Origin: Verrucomicrobia bacterium TMED44
Lineage (GTDB): Bacteria > Verrucomicrobiota > Verrucomicrobiia > Opitutales > Seribacteraceae
DNA length: 13,970 bases
NCBI GenBank assembly: GCA_002168015.1
Contig: NHCX01000091.1
Location: 1-13,970, forward strand
Reading direction: 5' to 3'
Positions 1-6,026 of the stretch are shown piece by piece. A program made the translations under genes and the position numbers. Each line of letters begins with the position of its first letter. Position 1 is the first letter of the stretch. The notes beneath the pieces were generated by a model that was not told the origin of the DNA, did not search any database, and saw only the letters and a program-made list of their open reading frames with translations.

Positions 1-1
1 C

Positions 2-262
2 ATGAATTTTCTTTTTCTCGTAGTATCCACCCGAGACCCCTTCGTATTGATCCAAGGCCAGCCAATGTTCCGGTAAAAGAGACCATAAACACCCCCTAAC
101 CAGTCCTCCTGAAAATTTCTCGATTCCGGCATACCCATTACCATTTATGAAATATCGCCAGTCCGGTAAATGACAGATCTGCCCAACTTTGGCACCCGGG
201 CATCTCTGGGCCATTTGCTGGAAGTTCATGTTCGAACCGTATGAGAAATAAGGAAGATCCAT
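2..262 (-). CDS. Gamma-glutamylcyclotransferase-like protein, 5' part (cut by window edge)
   Basis: Reading the minus strand from an ATG at 262-260 gives 87 codons that stay open to the left edge, so the C-terminus is outside the window. The protein begins MDLPYFSYGSNMNFQQM. YGSN at residues 8-11 is the substrate-loop signature of the gamma-glutamylcyclotransferase (GGCT/AIG2-like) fold. Further on come PDWRYFINGNGYAGIE (33-48), a WSLLPEHW segment (60-67) and LDQYEGVSGGYY (70-81). Glu74 in that last segment sits where the family's catalytic glutamate lies. Known members release 5-oxoproline from gamma-glutamyl peptides or amines, but substrates differ widely within the family, so the substrate here is unknown. 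No Shine-Dalgarno sequence precedes the ATG. The gene is transcribed away from rpsO and has no evident functional tie to it. The family call is confident and the exact function is not. Confidence 0.85.
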   Translation of the reverse strand, partial: MDLPYFSYGSNMNFQQMAQRCPGAKVGQICHLPDWRYFINGNGYAGIEKFSGGLVRGCLWSLLPEHWLALDQYEGVSGGYYEKKKIH

Positions 263-317
263 TTATCATAGGGTTGAGGACGAAATCAATCGAGGCAAGT
301 GCAAGTACATTCGATGC

Positions 318-345
318 TTGAACAATTCGTCAAATTATCCATAAT
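318..345 (+). promoter_or_regulatory. Possible rpsO promoter
   Basis: TTGAAC (318-323) and CATAAT (340-345) are separated by 16 bases, a plausible sigma70-type -35/-10 pair. Initiation would then lie near 352 and give a leader of about 150 bases that contains both hairpins upstream of rpsO. An alternative pair, TTGCGT (352-357) with GATAGT (376-381), has an 18-base spacer and is weaker. This rests on pattern only. Confidence 0.3.
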
Positions 346-394
346 GATAAGTTGCGTTAGAGACCTTTCCTCATGGATAGTCTCCTCGATTACC

Positions 395-477
395 CCAAAA
401 CCCCGCCAATCGGCTGGTTTGGACGAAACGGCGGTTCGGTTACGACTGGGTCGCGGATGTGCCAATGTACATCCCCC
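395..477 (+). promoter_or_regulatory. Structured rpsO leader: two hairpins, candidate S15 autoregulatory element
   Basis: The first hairpin, 395-422, pairs CCAAAACC (395-402, one bulged A) with GGTTTGG (416-422), and above that GCC (405-407) with GGC (412-414) around an AATC loop. The second pairs GGATGT (455-460) perfectly with ACATCC (469-474) around an 8-base loop. It can be extended by GGG (448-450) with CCC (475-477). It ends 24 bases before the rpsO ATG. S15 is known in several bacteria to repress its own translation by binding leader structures that differ between phyla. The location fits such a role. The structure is seen and the function is inferred. Confidence 0.4.
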
Positions 478-501
478 GGGTCGAGAAACTCATGAATAAC
501 A

Positions 502-768
502 ATGTCAGAACAAGTAAAAAAACAACCAATCATCGAAGAAAACCGTTCCCACGAAAAAGATACGGGGTCCAGTGAAGTGCAAATTGCTTTGCTCAGTGCC
601 CGAATTTCCCATCTTACGGAACATCTGAAAACCCACCGAAAAGATTTTCACTCTCGCCGAGGTCTGCTAATGATGGCAGCTCGTCGTAGAAAATTACTCG
701 ATTATTTAAAGCGCACTGACCTCACTAGGTATCAGGCAATTATCGATAAACTCGATCTTCGTCGCTAG
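502..768 (+). CDS. rpsO: 30S ribosomal protein S15
   Basis: This 88-residue protein matches the usual length of S15 (about 89). It carries the family hallmarks: [22 protein letters not shown] (residues about 21-42), [12 protein letters not shown] (45-56) and a basic [10 protein letters not shown] helix (61-70). S15 binds the central domain of 16S rRNA early in 30S assembly and contributes to a bridge to the 50S subunit. The ATG at 502 is chosen because it gives the normal N-terminal length. An ATG at 492 is in another frame. No clear Shine-Dalgarno sequence precedes it. The rpsO-pnp order is the arrangement known from many bacteria, and here the two genes are separated by a terminator-like hairpin and a 179-base gap. 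The gene is probably controlled through the hairpins in its leader. Confidence 0.97.
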   Translation: MSEQVKKQPIIEENRSHEKDTGSSEVQIALLSARISHLTEHLKTHRKDFHSRRGLLMMAARRRKLLDYLKRTDLTRYQAIIDKLDLRR

Positions 769-795
769 GTAAGCGTCGATTCTTTCGGATTTCAT

Positions 796-822
796 ACTCG
801 ACGGCGATAGCCACGAGTTTTT
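796..822 (+). terminator. Intrinsic terminator after rpsO
   Basis: ACTCG (796-800) pairs with CGAGT (814-818), and inside it GGC (803-805) pairs with GCC (810-812) around a GATA tetraloop, with a small internal bulge. A run of five T (818-822) and then TCTCC plus TTTT follow. The hairpin starts 28 bases after the rpsO stop. Read-through into pnp is likely to be partial, as in the well-known rpsO-pnp arrangement. Confidence 0.75.
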
Positions 823-878
823 CTCCTTTTAAACAAACCATTCGGCACCTTGTCGCATTGATTTATTTAAGGGGTATC

Positions 879-904
879 CAGCTCAAGCAATCCGGCTTGG
901 TCTG
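879..904 (+). promoter_or_regulatory. Hairpin in the pnp leader
   Basis: CAG (879-881) and TCAAGC (883-888) pair with GCTTGG (895-900) and CTG (902-904) around a 6-base loop, with one C/T mismatch and one G-U pair. It lies 43 bases before the pnp ATG. In enterobacteria pnp is autoregulated through a leader stem that is processed by RNase III and then attacked by PNPase. A similar role here is inference from position alone. No T-run follows, so it is not a terminator. Confidence 0.3.
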
Positions 905-947
905 AACCGATAACGAACAAAAGAACAAATCACAAATACGTACGATC

Positions 948-3146
948 ATGAAACAGAAGCATAATGTAACCGCCGAAAAACTCGGCATCGAAATCTCCAC
1001 CGGTAGTCTTGCCGGATTAGCTAGCGGAGCCGTCACTATATCGAAGGGTGAAACGAATGTATTCGTTTCTGCAACTGCAGCGACTACCCTGCGTCCCGGT
1101 CAGGACTTTTTTCCTTTGACTGTTGACTACCGGGAAAAATTTACCGCTGCCGGGCGCTTTCCTGGAGGCTATTTCAAACGCGAAGGAAAACCTTCTGAGA
1201 AGGAAATTCTTACCTCCCGTCTCTGCGACAGGCCCCTACGCCCTCTTTTCCCCAAAGGATTTCTCAATGAAGTTCAGGTAATTGGATACCTGCTTTCCAC
1301 TGACCAAGTAAATGAAGCAGATGTTCTGATGGTGAATGGTGCATCCGCAGCCATCATGATTTCAGATATTCCATGGAATGGTCCAATCGGATGTGTCCGT
1401 CTAGGCCAAATCGACGGAGAATTTGTGGTCAATCCGACCAATGAGCAAATGTATGATTCCACCCTTGACCTCATCTATGTAGGTAGCGAGAAGGAGATGA
1501 TGATGATCGAAGGATCCGCTGATCAGATCCCAGAAGATCGCTTCGTGGAAGCCCTCGAGTTTGCCCATGATGCAATCCAAGACATCATTGAGGCCCAAAA
1601 GAAACTGGCTGAACTTTGCGGAAAAGCTAAAAAGGAATTCGATCTTGTTAAAGCTCCAGATGATGTACTTGCCCTTTGCCGTGAAATTACAGGTAATCGT
1701 ATGGAAGAAGCCATCTTTGCTGCCTCCAAACAGGAGCGTCAGGTTGCCGTTGACGGGGTAAAAGAAGATGCTACCGCTGCCTGCCAGGAAAAATTCGGAG
1801 ACGATTTTGATGAAGACCATGTAAAAATGGCCTTCGAAGTTATTCAGGAAGAAGTATATCGCGAAAATATTCTTGAAAAAGGAAAAAGGGCGGATGGGCG
1901 CGGTCCTGCCGATCTTCGTGAAATTACCTGTGAAACAGGAGTTCTTCCACGGGTTCACGGATCTGCAATCTTCACCCGCGGAGAAACTCAGTCATTGGTT
2001 CTCAGTACACTTGGTACAAGCCGTGATGTTCAGGATCTGGACGGTCTGACTGGTGGTCCAACTGCCAAGTCCTTTATACTCCATTATAACTTTCCTCCCT
2101 TCTCAGTTGGGGAAGCGGGCAGGTTTGGATTTACAGGACGCCGGGAAATTGGACATGGAGCTCTTGCAGAACGTTCCGTTTTGCCGGTATTACCTCCGGA
2201 AGATGAATTCCCTTACGCAATCCGAATTGTTTCTGAAATCATGTCCTCTAATGGATCCACTTCCATGGCCAGTGTCTGTGGTGGTTCTCTTGCCCTGATG
2301 GACGCTGGTGTTCCCTTGGCTAAGCATGTAGCTGGTATCTCCACCGGTCTTGTTTCAAAGATGGATGATAGCGGAGCAATTGAAAAATATGTCATATTAA
2401 CGGACATCATTGGTGCTGAAGATCATTTTGGTGACATGGATTTTAAGGTATGTGGAACCAGAGACGGAGTAACCGGATTTCAGTTGGATCTTAAAATTCA
2501 GGGCCTCCCCTTTGACATCGCCAAAGAGGCAGTTAAACAAGTGACTGAAGCACGCATGAAGATTCTTTCATCGATGGAAGAAGCCATGCCCACCGCCCGC
2601 ACACAATTACGGGAACATGCCCCACGCATCGAAAGTGTACAAATTGATCCTGAGAAGATTGGTGCACTCATCGGTCCAGGAGGAAAGAATATCCGCCGTA
2701 TTACAGAAGTCACCGGTGCGAGTATAGATATCGACGAAGATAACAGTGGAAAGGTTAGAATCTATGCCACCGATACGGAGTCTATGCAAAGAGCCCTCAA
2801 TGAGATTGATTTGGTAACCGGAGAAATCGAGGTCGGGAAAATCTATCGCGGAATTGTTCGCGGCGTGAAAGATTTCGGTGCATTTGTGGAATGCCTCCCT
2901 GGCAAAGAAGGCTTGTGTCACATTTCTGAGCTAGCAGATTTTCGGGTCAATAAGACCGAAGACATCTGTAAGTTAGGTGATGAAATCATCGTTAAGTGCA
3001 TTGGTATTGATGATAAAGGTCGAGTAAAGCTCAGCCGACGGGCAGCTATGGAGGAAAACAAACCTGCAGAGGATGAAGAAAAAGAGGAAACCGCAGTTTC
3101 CGAAGAAAGCCCTAAAGAAGAAGATAGTTCATCAGAGAACTCATAA
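948..3146 (+). CDS. pnp: Polyribonucleotide nucleotidyltransferase (PNPase)
   Basis: PNPase degrades RNA 3' to 5' by phosphorolysis as a cytoplasmic trimer, often within a degradosome. The 732-residue product has the full domain order. A first RNase PH-like domain (about 10-145) contains [12 protein letters not shown] and [13 protein letters not shown] helical linker spans about 150-300. A second RNase PH-like domain (about 312-545) contains RADGRG, FTRGETQ and the Asp-rich [13 protein letters not shown] block (495-507) that carries catalytic residues. A KH domain follows (about 556-620) with its IGPGG loop at 575-579, then an S1 domain (about 626-697). The last 30 residues are a very acidic Glu/Ser tail. 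The ATG at 948 gives the expected N-terminus and has no Shine-Dalgarno sequence. The gene lies downstream of rpsO, with a leader hairpin at 879-904, and ends in a strong terminator. The call is secure. Confidence 0.98.
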   Translation: MKQKHNVTAEKLGIEISTGSLAGLASGAVTISKGETNVFVSATAATTLRPGQDFFPLTVDYREKFTAAGRFPGGYFKREGKPSEKEILTSRLCDRPLRPLFPKGFLNEVQVIGYLLSTDQVNEADVLMVNGASAAIMISDIPWNGPIGCVRLGQIDGEFVVNPTNEQMYDSTLDLIYVGSEKEMMMIEGSADQIPEDRFVEALEFAHDAIQDIIEAQKKLAELCGKAKKEFDLVKAPDDVLALCREITGNRMEEAIFAASKQERQVAVDGVKEDATAACQEKFGDDFDEDHVKMAFEVIQEEVYRENILEKGKRADGRGPADLREITCETGVLPRVHGSAIFTRGETQSLVLSTLGTSRDVQDLDGLTGGPTAKSFILHYNFPPFSVGEAGRFGFTGRREIGHGALAERSVLPVLPPEDEFPYAIRIVSEIMSSNGSTSMASVCGGSLALMDAGVPLAKHVAGISTGLVSKMDDSGAIEKYVILTDIIGAEDHFGDMDFKVCGTRDGVTGFQLDLKIQGLPFDIAKEAVKQVTEARMKILSSMEEAMPTARTQLREHAPRIESVQIDPEKIGALIGPGGKNIRRITEVTGASIDIDEDNSGKVRIYATDTESMQRALNEIDLVTGEIEVGKIYRGIVRGVKDFGAFVECLPGKEGLCHISELADFRVNKTEDICKLGDEIIVKCIGIDDKGRVKLSRRAAMEENKPAEDEEKEETAVSEESPKEEDSSSENS

Positions 3147-3176
3147 TCGGATCGAGCAGAGAAGAGAACTTATTGC

Positions 3177-3221
3177 AAAAGGGGAAGGATTCGCTTATGC
3201 GAAGTTCTTCCCCTTTTTTTT
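3177..3221 (+). terminator. Strong intrinsic terminator after pnp, touching the surE start
   Basis: GGGGAAG (3181-3187) pairs with CTTCCCC (3207-3213), and the apical TTCGC (3190-3194) pairs with GCGAA (3199-3203) around a TTAT loop. A small internal loop separates the two stems. AAAA (3177-3180) can extend the base by pairing with the first T residues. Eight T (3214-3221) follow, and the next base is the A of the surE ATG. It starts 30 bases after the pnp stop. Confidence 0.9.
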
Positions 3222-4028
3222 ATGAGCAACAAAAAGCCACTACTTCTGGCCACTAACGATGATGGCATTCAATCCGGTTTCCTGATTACACTCGTGGAGG
3301 AACTGATCAAGGACTTCGAGGTGGTCACCTGTGCACCCGATGGTGAGCGAAGTTGGATTGGCCATGCCATCTCCAGAAACGCTAAACTTTTACCCAAAAA
3401 AGTAAAAGACTACCCATCCCTCGCTTACTCCCTCAATGGAACTCCGGCCGACTGCGTAAATCTAGCCTGTGGTAACCTACTGGATCGAAAACCTGATATT
3501 ATTGTCAGTGGAATCAACCTTGGTTACAACATAACCATGCCAATGATTTTATCTTCAGGCACGGTGGGTGCGGCTATGGAAGCGTCTCTTCTGGGTCACC
3601 GAGCCATGGCTTGCAGTATGTGTCTTCCAAACGAGGAGTTTGAAGGAATTCGAAAGAGTGGCGGAAAAGAATTGAGTAAAAAAGTCGAGAAAAGCCTTCG
3701 GAATTCAGCAAAAGCCTGTGCTCGATATGCTAAAAATATGGCATCCATGTCCAAGTCAGAAGGTTTGTCGGTACACAATCTTAATTTCCCCAGCCCATAT
3801 AATGGAAAGGAAGAACCCATTCTCACCTTTGCCGATAATTTAATGCTCGGTAATCTTTTCGAACCGACTCCTGGCCAAAAATATCACCAACTTGTTTACC
3901 GTCCTGAATGGTTGGATGAAGCAGAAGTTGAAATTGGCTCAGACCTTTGGGCACTCAAAGAAGGCATGCCTTCCGTCTCTAGACTTGACTTTCAGGGAGC
4001 TAGTGGGCGATCATATTTTGAAGTGTAA
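3222..4028 (+). CDS. surE: 5'/3'-nucleotidase SurE
   Basis: SurE is a metal-dependent phosphatase that removes phosphate from nucleoside 5'- and 3'-monophosphates. The 268-residue product starts with the diagnostic LLATNDDG (residues 8-15, metal ligands Asp13 and Asp14). It then has APDGERSWIGHAIS (38-51) with Ser44 at the expected metal-ligand position, YSLNGTPADCVNLA (69-82), and DIIVSGINLGYN (92-103) with Asn99. SSGTVGAAMEA, the following family block, is present. The ATG at 3222 must be the start, because family homology begins within a few residues of it. That ATG directly follows the T-run of the pnp terminator, leaving no room for a ribosome-binding site. Residues 135-175 form a Lys/Ser-rich, likely helical segment. 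The gene is followed after 18 bases by a small membrane-protein gene. Confidence 0.95.
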   Translation: MSNKKPLLLATNDDGIQSGFLITLVEELIKDFEVVTCAPDGERSWIGHAISRNAKLLPKKVKDYPSLAYSLNGTPADCVNLACGNLLDRKPDIIVSGINLGYNITMPMILSSGTVGAAMEASLLGHRAMACSMCLPNEEFEGIRKSGGKELSKKVEKSLRNSAKACARYAKNMASMSKSEGLSVHNLNFPSPYNGKEEPILTFADNLMLGNLFEPTPGQKYHQLVYRPEWLDEAEVEIGSDLWALKEGMPSVSRLDFQGASGRSYFEV

Positions 4029-4046
4029 ACTATTCCTTCAATCCTT

Positions 4047-4307
4047 ATGCTTCATAAAATCTTCAGATGGTGGTACGAAAAAAACCGTTCATCTTATGGA
4101 GAGACTTACAGAAAAATTCAGGGGCGCTCCAAAGACAGGGACCTGATCCATTACTTTGAGGATTTTGGTGGAGATGGACAGAACCGAACCTATTCAAACT
4201 GGTTAAGGAAAAGAATTTTTAAACTATTTGCCTGGGTTCTCTTTTTCATGATTGCAGGGTGGTTTGCATACCAAAGTTATCAAGGCTTATTGATTTACGA
4301 TACATAA
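4047..4307 (+). CDS. Small single-pass membrane protein of unknown function
   Basis: I do not recognise this 86-residue product. It has a charged, aromatic-rich N-terminal part (MLHKIFRWWYEK at the start) and a basic stretch WLRKRIFK (52-59). One hydrophobic helix follows at about 58-76 (FKLFAWVLFFMIAGWFAYQ), with a short tail. The positive charges before the helix suggest an N-terminus in the cytoplasm, as in a tail-anchored or bitopic protein. It starts 18 bases after surE and ends 60 bases before the rpmI start. Its orientation and spacing fit co-transcription with its neighbours, and the hydrophobic segment argues against a chance ORF. It lies where many bacteria carry infC, but it has no resemblance to IF3. 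No Shine-Dalgarno sequence is visible. Confidence 0.65.
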   Translation: MLHKIFRWWYEKNRSSYGETYRKIQGRSKDRDLIHYFEDFGGDGQNRTYSNWLRKRIFKLFAWVLFFMIAGWFAYQSYQGLLIYDT

Positions 4308-4367
4308 TTCGTATTTCGCTTGCTTGCTATCAGTCAAAAAGATATGATAACCGCTTTTTTCCATAAA

Positions 4368-4553
4368 ATGAAGAAGACGCACAAAGGAATAGCCAAAAGA
4401 TTTAAAATAACCGGTACCGGAAAAGTGAAATTCCGTAAACCTGGACAACGCCATCTGCGCCGCAAACGCACGACGAAACAAGTCCGTGCCGGAAACCAAG
4501 ACCAAGTTCTTGCAGAGGGCATGGCCCGACGCGTTATCCGTGCCTTGTCTTAA
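4368..4553 (+). CDS. rpmI: 50S ribosomal protein L35
   Basis: From the ATG at 4368 the product has 61 residues, beginning [21 protein letters not shown]. This is the typical L35 N-terminus, and the usual length is 60-66. [17 protein letters not shown] follows and the protein is strongly basic throughout. It is a small structural protein of the 50S subunit. The reading frame stays open upstream to an ATG at 4344, which would add MITAFFHK, and a TTG at 4320. I prefer 4368 because L35 proteins normally begin two or three residues before the KTHKG/KTKRA block. None of the possible starts has a clear Shine-Dalgarno sequence. rplT follows after 36 bases, the standard rpmI-rplT pair. Confidence 0.93.
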   Translation: MKKTHKGIAKRFKITGTGKVKFRKPGQRHLRRKRTTKQVRAGNQDQVLAEGMARRVIRALS

Positions 4554-4576
4554 TCTTTCTACCCTACCAACTTACC

Positions 4577-4581
4577 AGGAG
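4577..4581 (+). promoter_or_regulatory. Shine-Dalgarno sequence of rplT
   Basis: AGGAG lies 8 bases before the rplT ATG at 4590. It is worth recording because it is the only textbook ribosome-binding site I can see ahead of any gene in the window. Confidence 0.8.
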
Positions 4582-4589
4582 ATTCCGTT

Positions 4590-4949
4590 ATGCCTAGAGC
4601 ACGCAATGTACCAGCAACCCGCAAACGCCGTAAGAAAGTCCTTAAGAAAGCGAAAGGTTATTTCGGTAATAAATCACGATTATTCAGATACGCTAAGGAT
4701 GCAGTAGACCGTGCAGAATCATACGCATATGTTCACCGTCGCAAGCGAAAGACTGAGTTTCGGCAACTATGGATTGTTCGCATAAACGCTGCCTGTCGGG
4801 CCGAAGGTATTCGTTACGGTGAATTCATTCACGGTCTTGCCAAAGCCGGAATCGAACTCAATCGAAAAGTAATTTCTGAACTTGCCATTCATGAACCCGA
4901 TGCGTTCAAGGAATTGGTGACGAAGGCCAAGGCTTCCCTCGAAGCCTAG
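4590..4949 (+). CDS. rplT: 50S ribosomal protein L20
   Basis: The product has 119 residues, the normal L20 length (117-120). It begins MPRARNVPATRKRRKKVLKK and continues with AKGYFGNKSRLFRYAKDAV, the basic extension that binds 23S rRNA. The globular C-terminal part contains RRKRKTEFRQLWIVRINAA and GLAKAGIELNRKVISELA. L20 is needed early in 50S assembly and in some bacteria also represses translation of the rpmI-rplT mRNA. I did not find a clear copy of such a binding site here. The start is supported by a good AGGAG. The gene follows rpmI and precedes pheS by 24 bases, the common rpmI-rplT-pheS-pheT order. Confidence 0.97.
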   Translation: MPRARNVPATRKRRKKVLKKAKGYFGNKSRLFRYAKDAVDRAESYAYVHRRKRKTEFRQLWIVRINAACRAEGIRYGEFIHGLAKAGIELNRKVISELAIHEPDAFKELVTKAKASLEA

Positions 4950-4973
4950 GAAACTTTTATTTTCTGCCTCGGC

Positions 4974-6026
4974 GTGGAGAATCAAGATCTCCAAGTTCTT
5001 GTTGCTGATGCAAAGGCAGCACTCATTGGTGTTCCCAGCAAAGCTCAATGGGAACAAATTAAAGCCACATTCCTAGGCCCAAAAGGTAGCCTAACCCAAT
5101 ACGCAAAAAGGATGGGTTCGATTGCGAAAGAAGATCGCCCCACATTTGGAAAATTACTGAATCAAGCCAAGGGTGAAATTGAAGAGATTTTTCAGGATCG
5201 ACTCGTAAAACTGGAAGAACTCGAGGATTTAAAATCCTTGGGTCCCCCCATCGATCCAACTCTTCCTTCATCCCCATCTTTTTTGGGCGGAATCCATCCA
5301 TTAACCAAGACCAGAAGACGGATTGTTTCGATCTTTAAAAAAATTGGTTTTACCGTGGCAGAAGCTTCAGAAGTTGAAACCGAGTGGTTTTGCTTTGATG
5401 CTCTTAACACTCCAGATGATCACCCCGCCCGTGACGAACAGGATACACTCTTTTTTCCTTCGAGATCGAACTGGGCAAATGTTTCCCGTAAAAATCAAGA
5501 GTCCTATTTGCTCAGGACTCATACATCCTCGGTTCAAATACGGACCCTGCTTAAGGAAAAACCACCACTCCGCGTGATTGCCCCAGGCAGATGTTTCCGT
5601 AGAGACACGGTTGACGCCACTCATTCAGCAAACTTCCATCAAACCGAAGGATTATTCGTTGATCACAAGGTGACTGTGCGGGACCTCAAGGGTGTACTCG
5701 ATTATTTTCTTAAGGAATTATTTGGTGACAAAGTAGAGACTCGTTTGAGACCAAGTTTTTTTCCATTTACAGAACCCAGTTTCGAAGTTGATTTAAAAGT
5801 TCCTGACCTTGGAAAACTAAGCAATAAATGGATTGAAATCATGGGTTGCGGTATGGTGGATCCAGCAGTTCTTAATTTAGTCGAAATTGATCCCCAGGAA
5901 TGGAACGGTTTTGCTTTCGGATTGGGAATTGAAAGGGTCACGATGTTACTTCATGGCATTGATGATATCCGTCACTTCTACCAAAACGACCAGCGTTTCC
6001 TATCCCAGTTTTCAAGTCAGGTATGA
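4974..6026 (+). CDS. pheS: Phenylalanine--tRNA ligase alpha subunit
   Basis: PheS is the catalytic subunit of the alpha2-beta2 enzyme that charges tRNA-Phe. The 350-residue product has an N-terminal coiled-coil arm (about 1-90) that contacts tRNA, then the class II synthetase core. The core shows HPLTKTRRRI (108-117), HTSSVQIR (183-190), motif 2 at GRCFRRDTVDATHSANFHQTEG (205-226), FPFTEPSFEVD (263-273) and motif 3 at FAFGLGIERVTMLL (313-326). The start is a GTG at 4974. It gives an N-terminus of normal length and has no good Shine-Dalgarno sequence. The last four bases, ATGA, overlap the pheT start, which suggests translational coupling and equal subunit supply. Confidence 0.96.
   Translation: MENQDLQVLVADAKAALIGVPSKAQWEQIKATFLGPKGSLTQYAKRMGSIAKEDRPTFGKLLNQAKGEIEEIFQDRLVKLEELEDLKSLGPPIDPTLPSSPSFLGGIHPLTKTRRRIVSIFKKIGFTVAEASEVETEWFCFDALNTPDDHPARDEQDTLFFPSRSNWANVSRKNQESYLLRTHTSSVQIRTLLKEKPPLRVIAPGRCFRRDTVDATHSANFHQTEGLFVDHKVTVRDLKGVLDYFLKELFGDKVETRLRPSFFPFTEPSFEVDLKVPDLGKLSNKWIEIMGCGMVDPAVLNLVEIDPQEWNGFAFGLGIERVTMLLHGIDDIRHFYQNDQRFLSQFSSQV

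Noticed and set aside
299..499. A 66-codon ORF in the rpsO leader.
   Set aside because: It covers the two leader hairpins, has no domain-like composition or ribosome-binding site, and starts near the divergent gene's 5' end. It looks like a chance frame in a regulatory region.
1401..1958. A 185-codon minus-strand ORF.
   Set aside because: It lies wholly inside the unmistakable pnp gene in antisense. Its Phe-rich composition is what the reverse complement of Glu/Lys-rich codons produces.
4320..4367. An N-terminal extension of L35 from TTG 4320 or ATG 4344.
   Set aside because: L35 normally starts at the MKKTHKG position. The extension is hydrophobic and unlike any L35 N-terminus.
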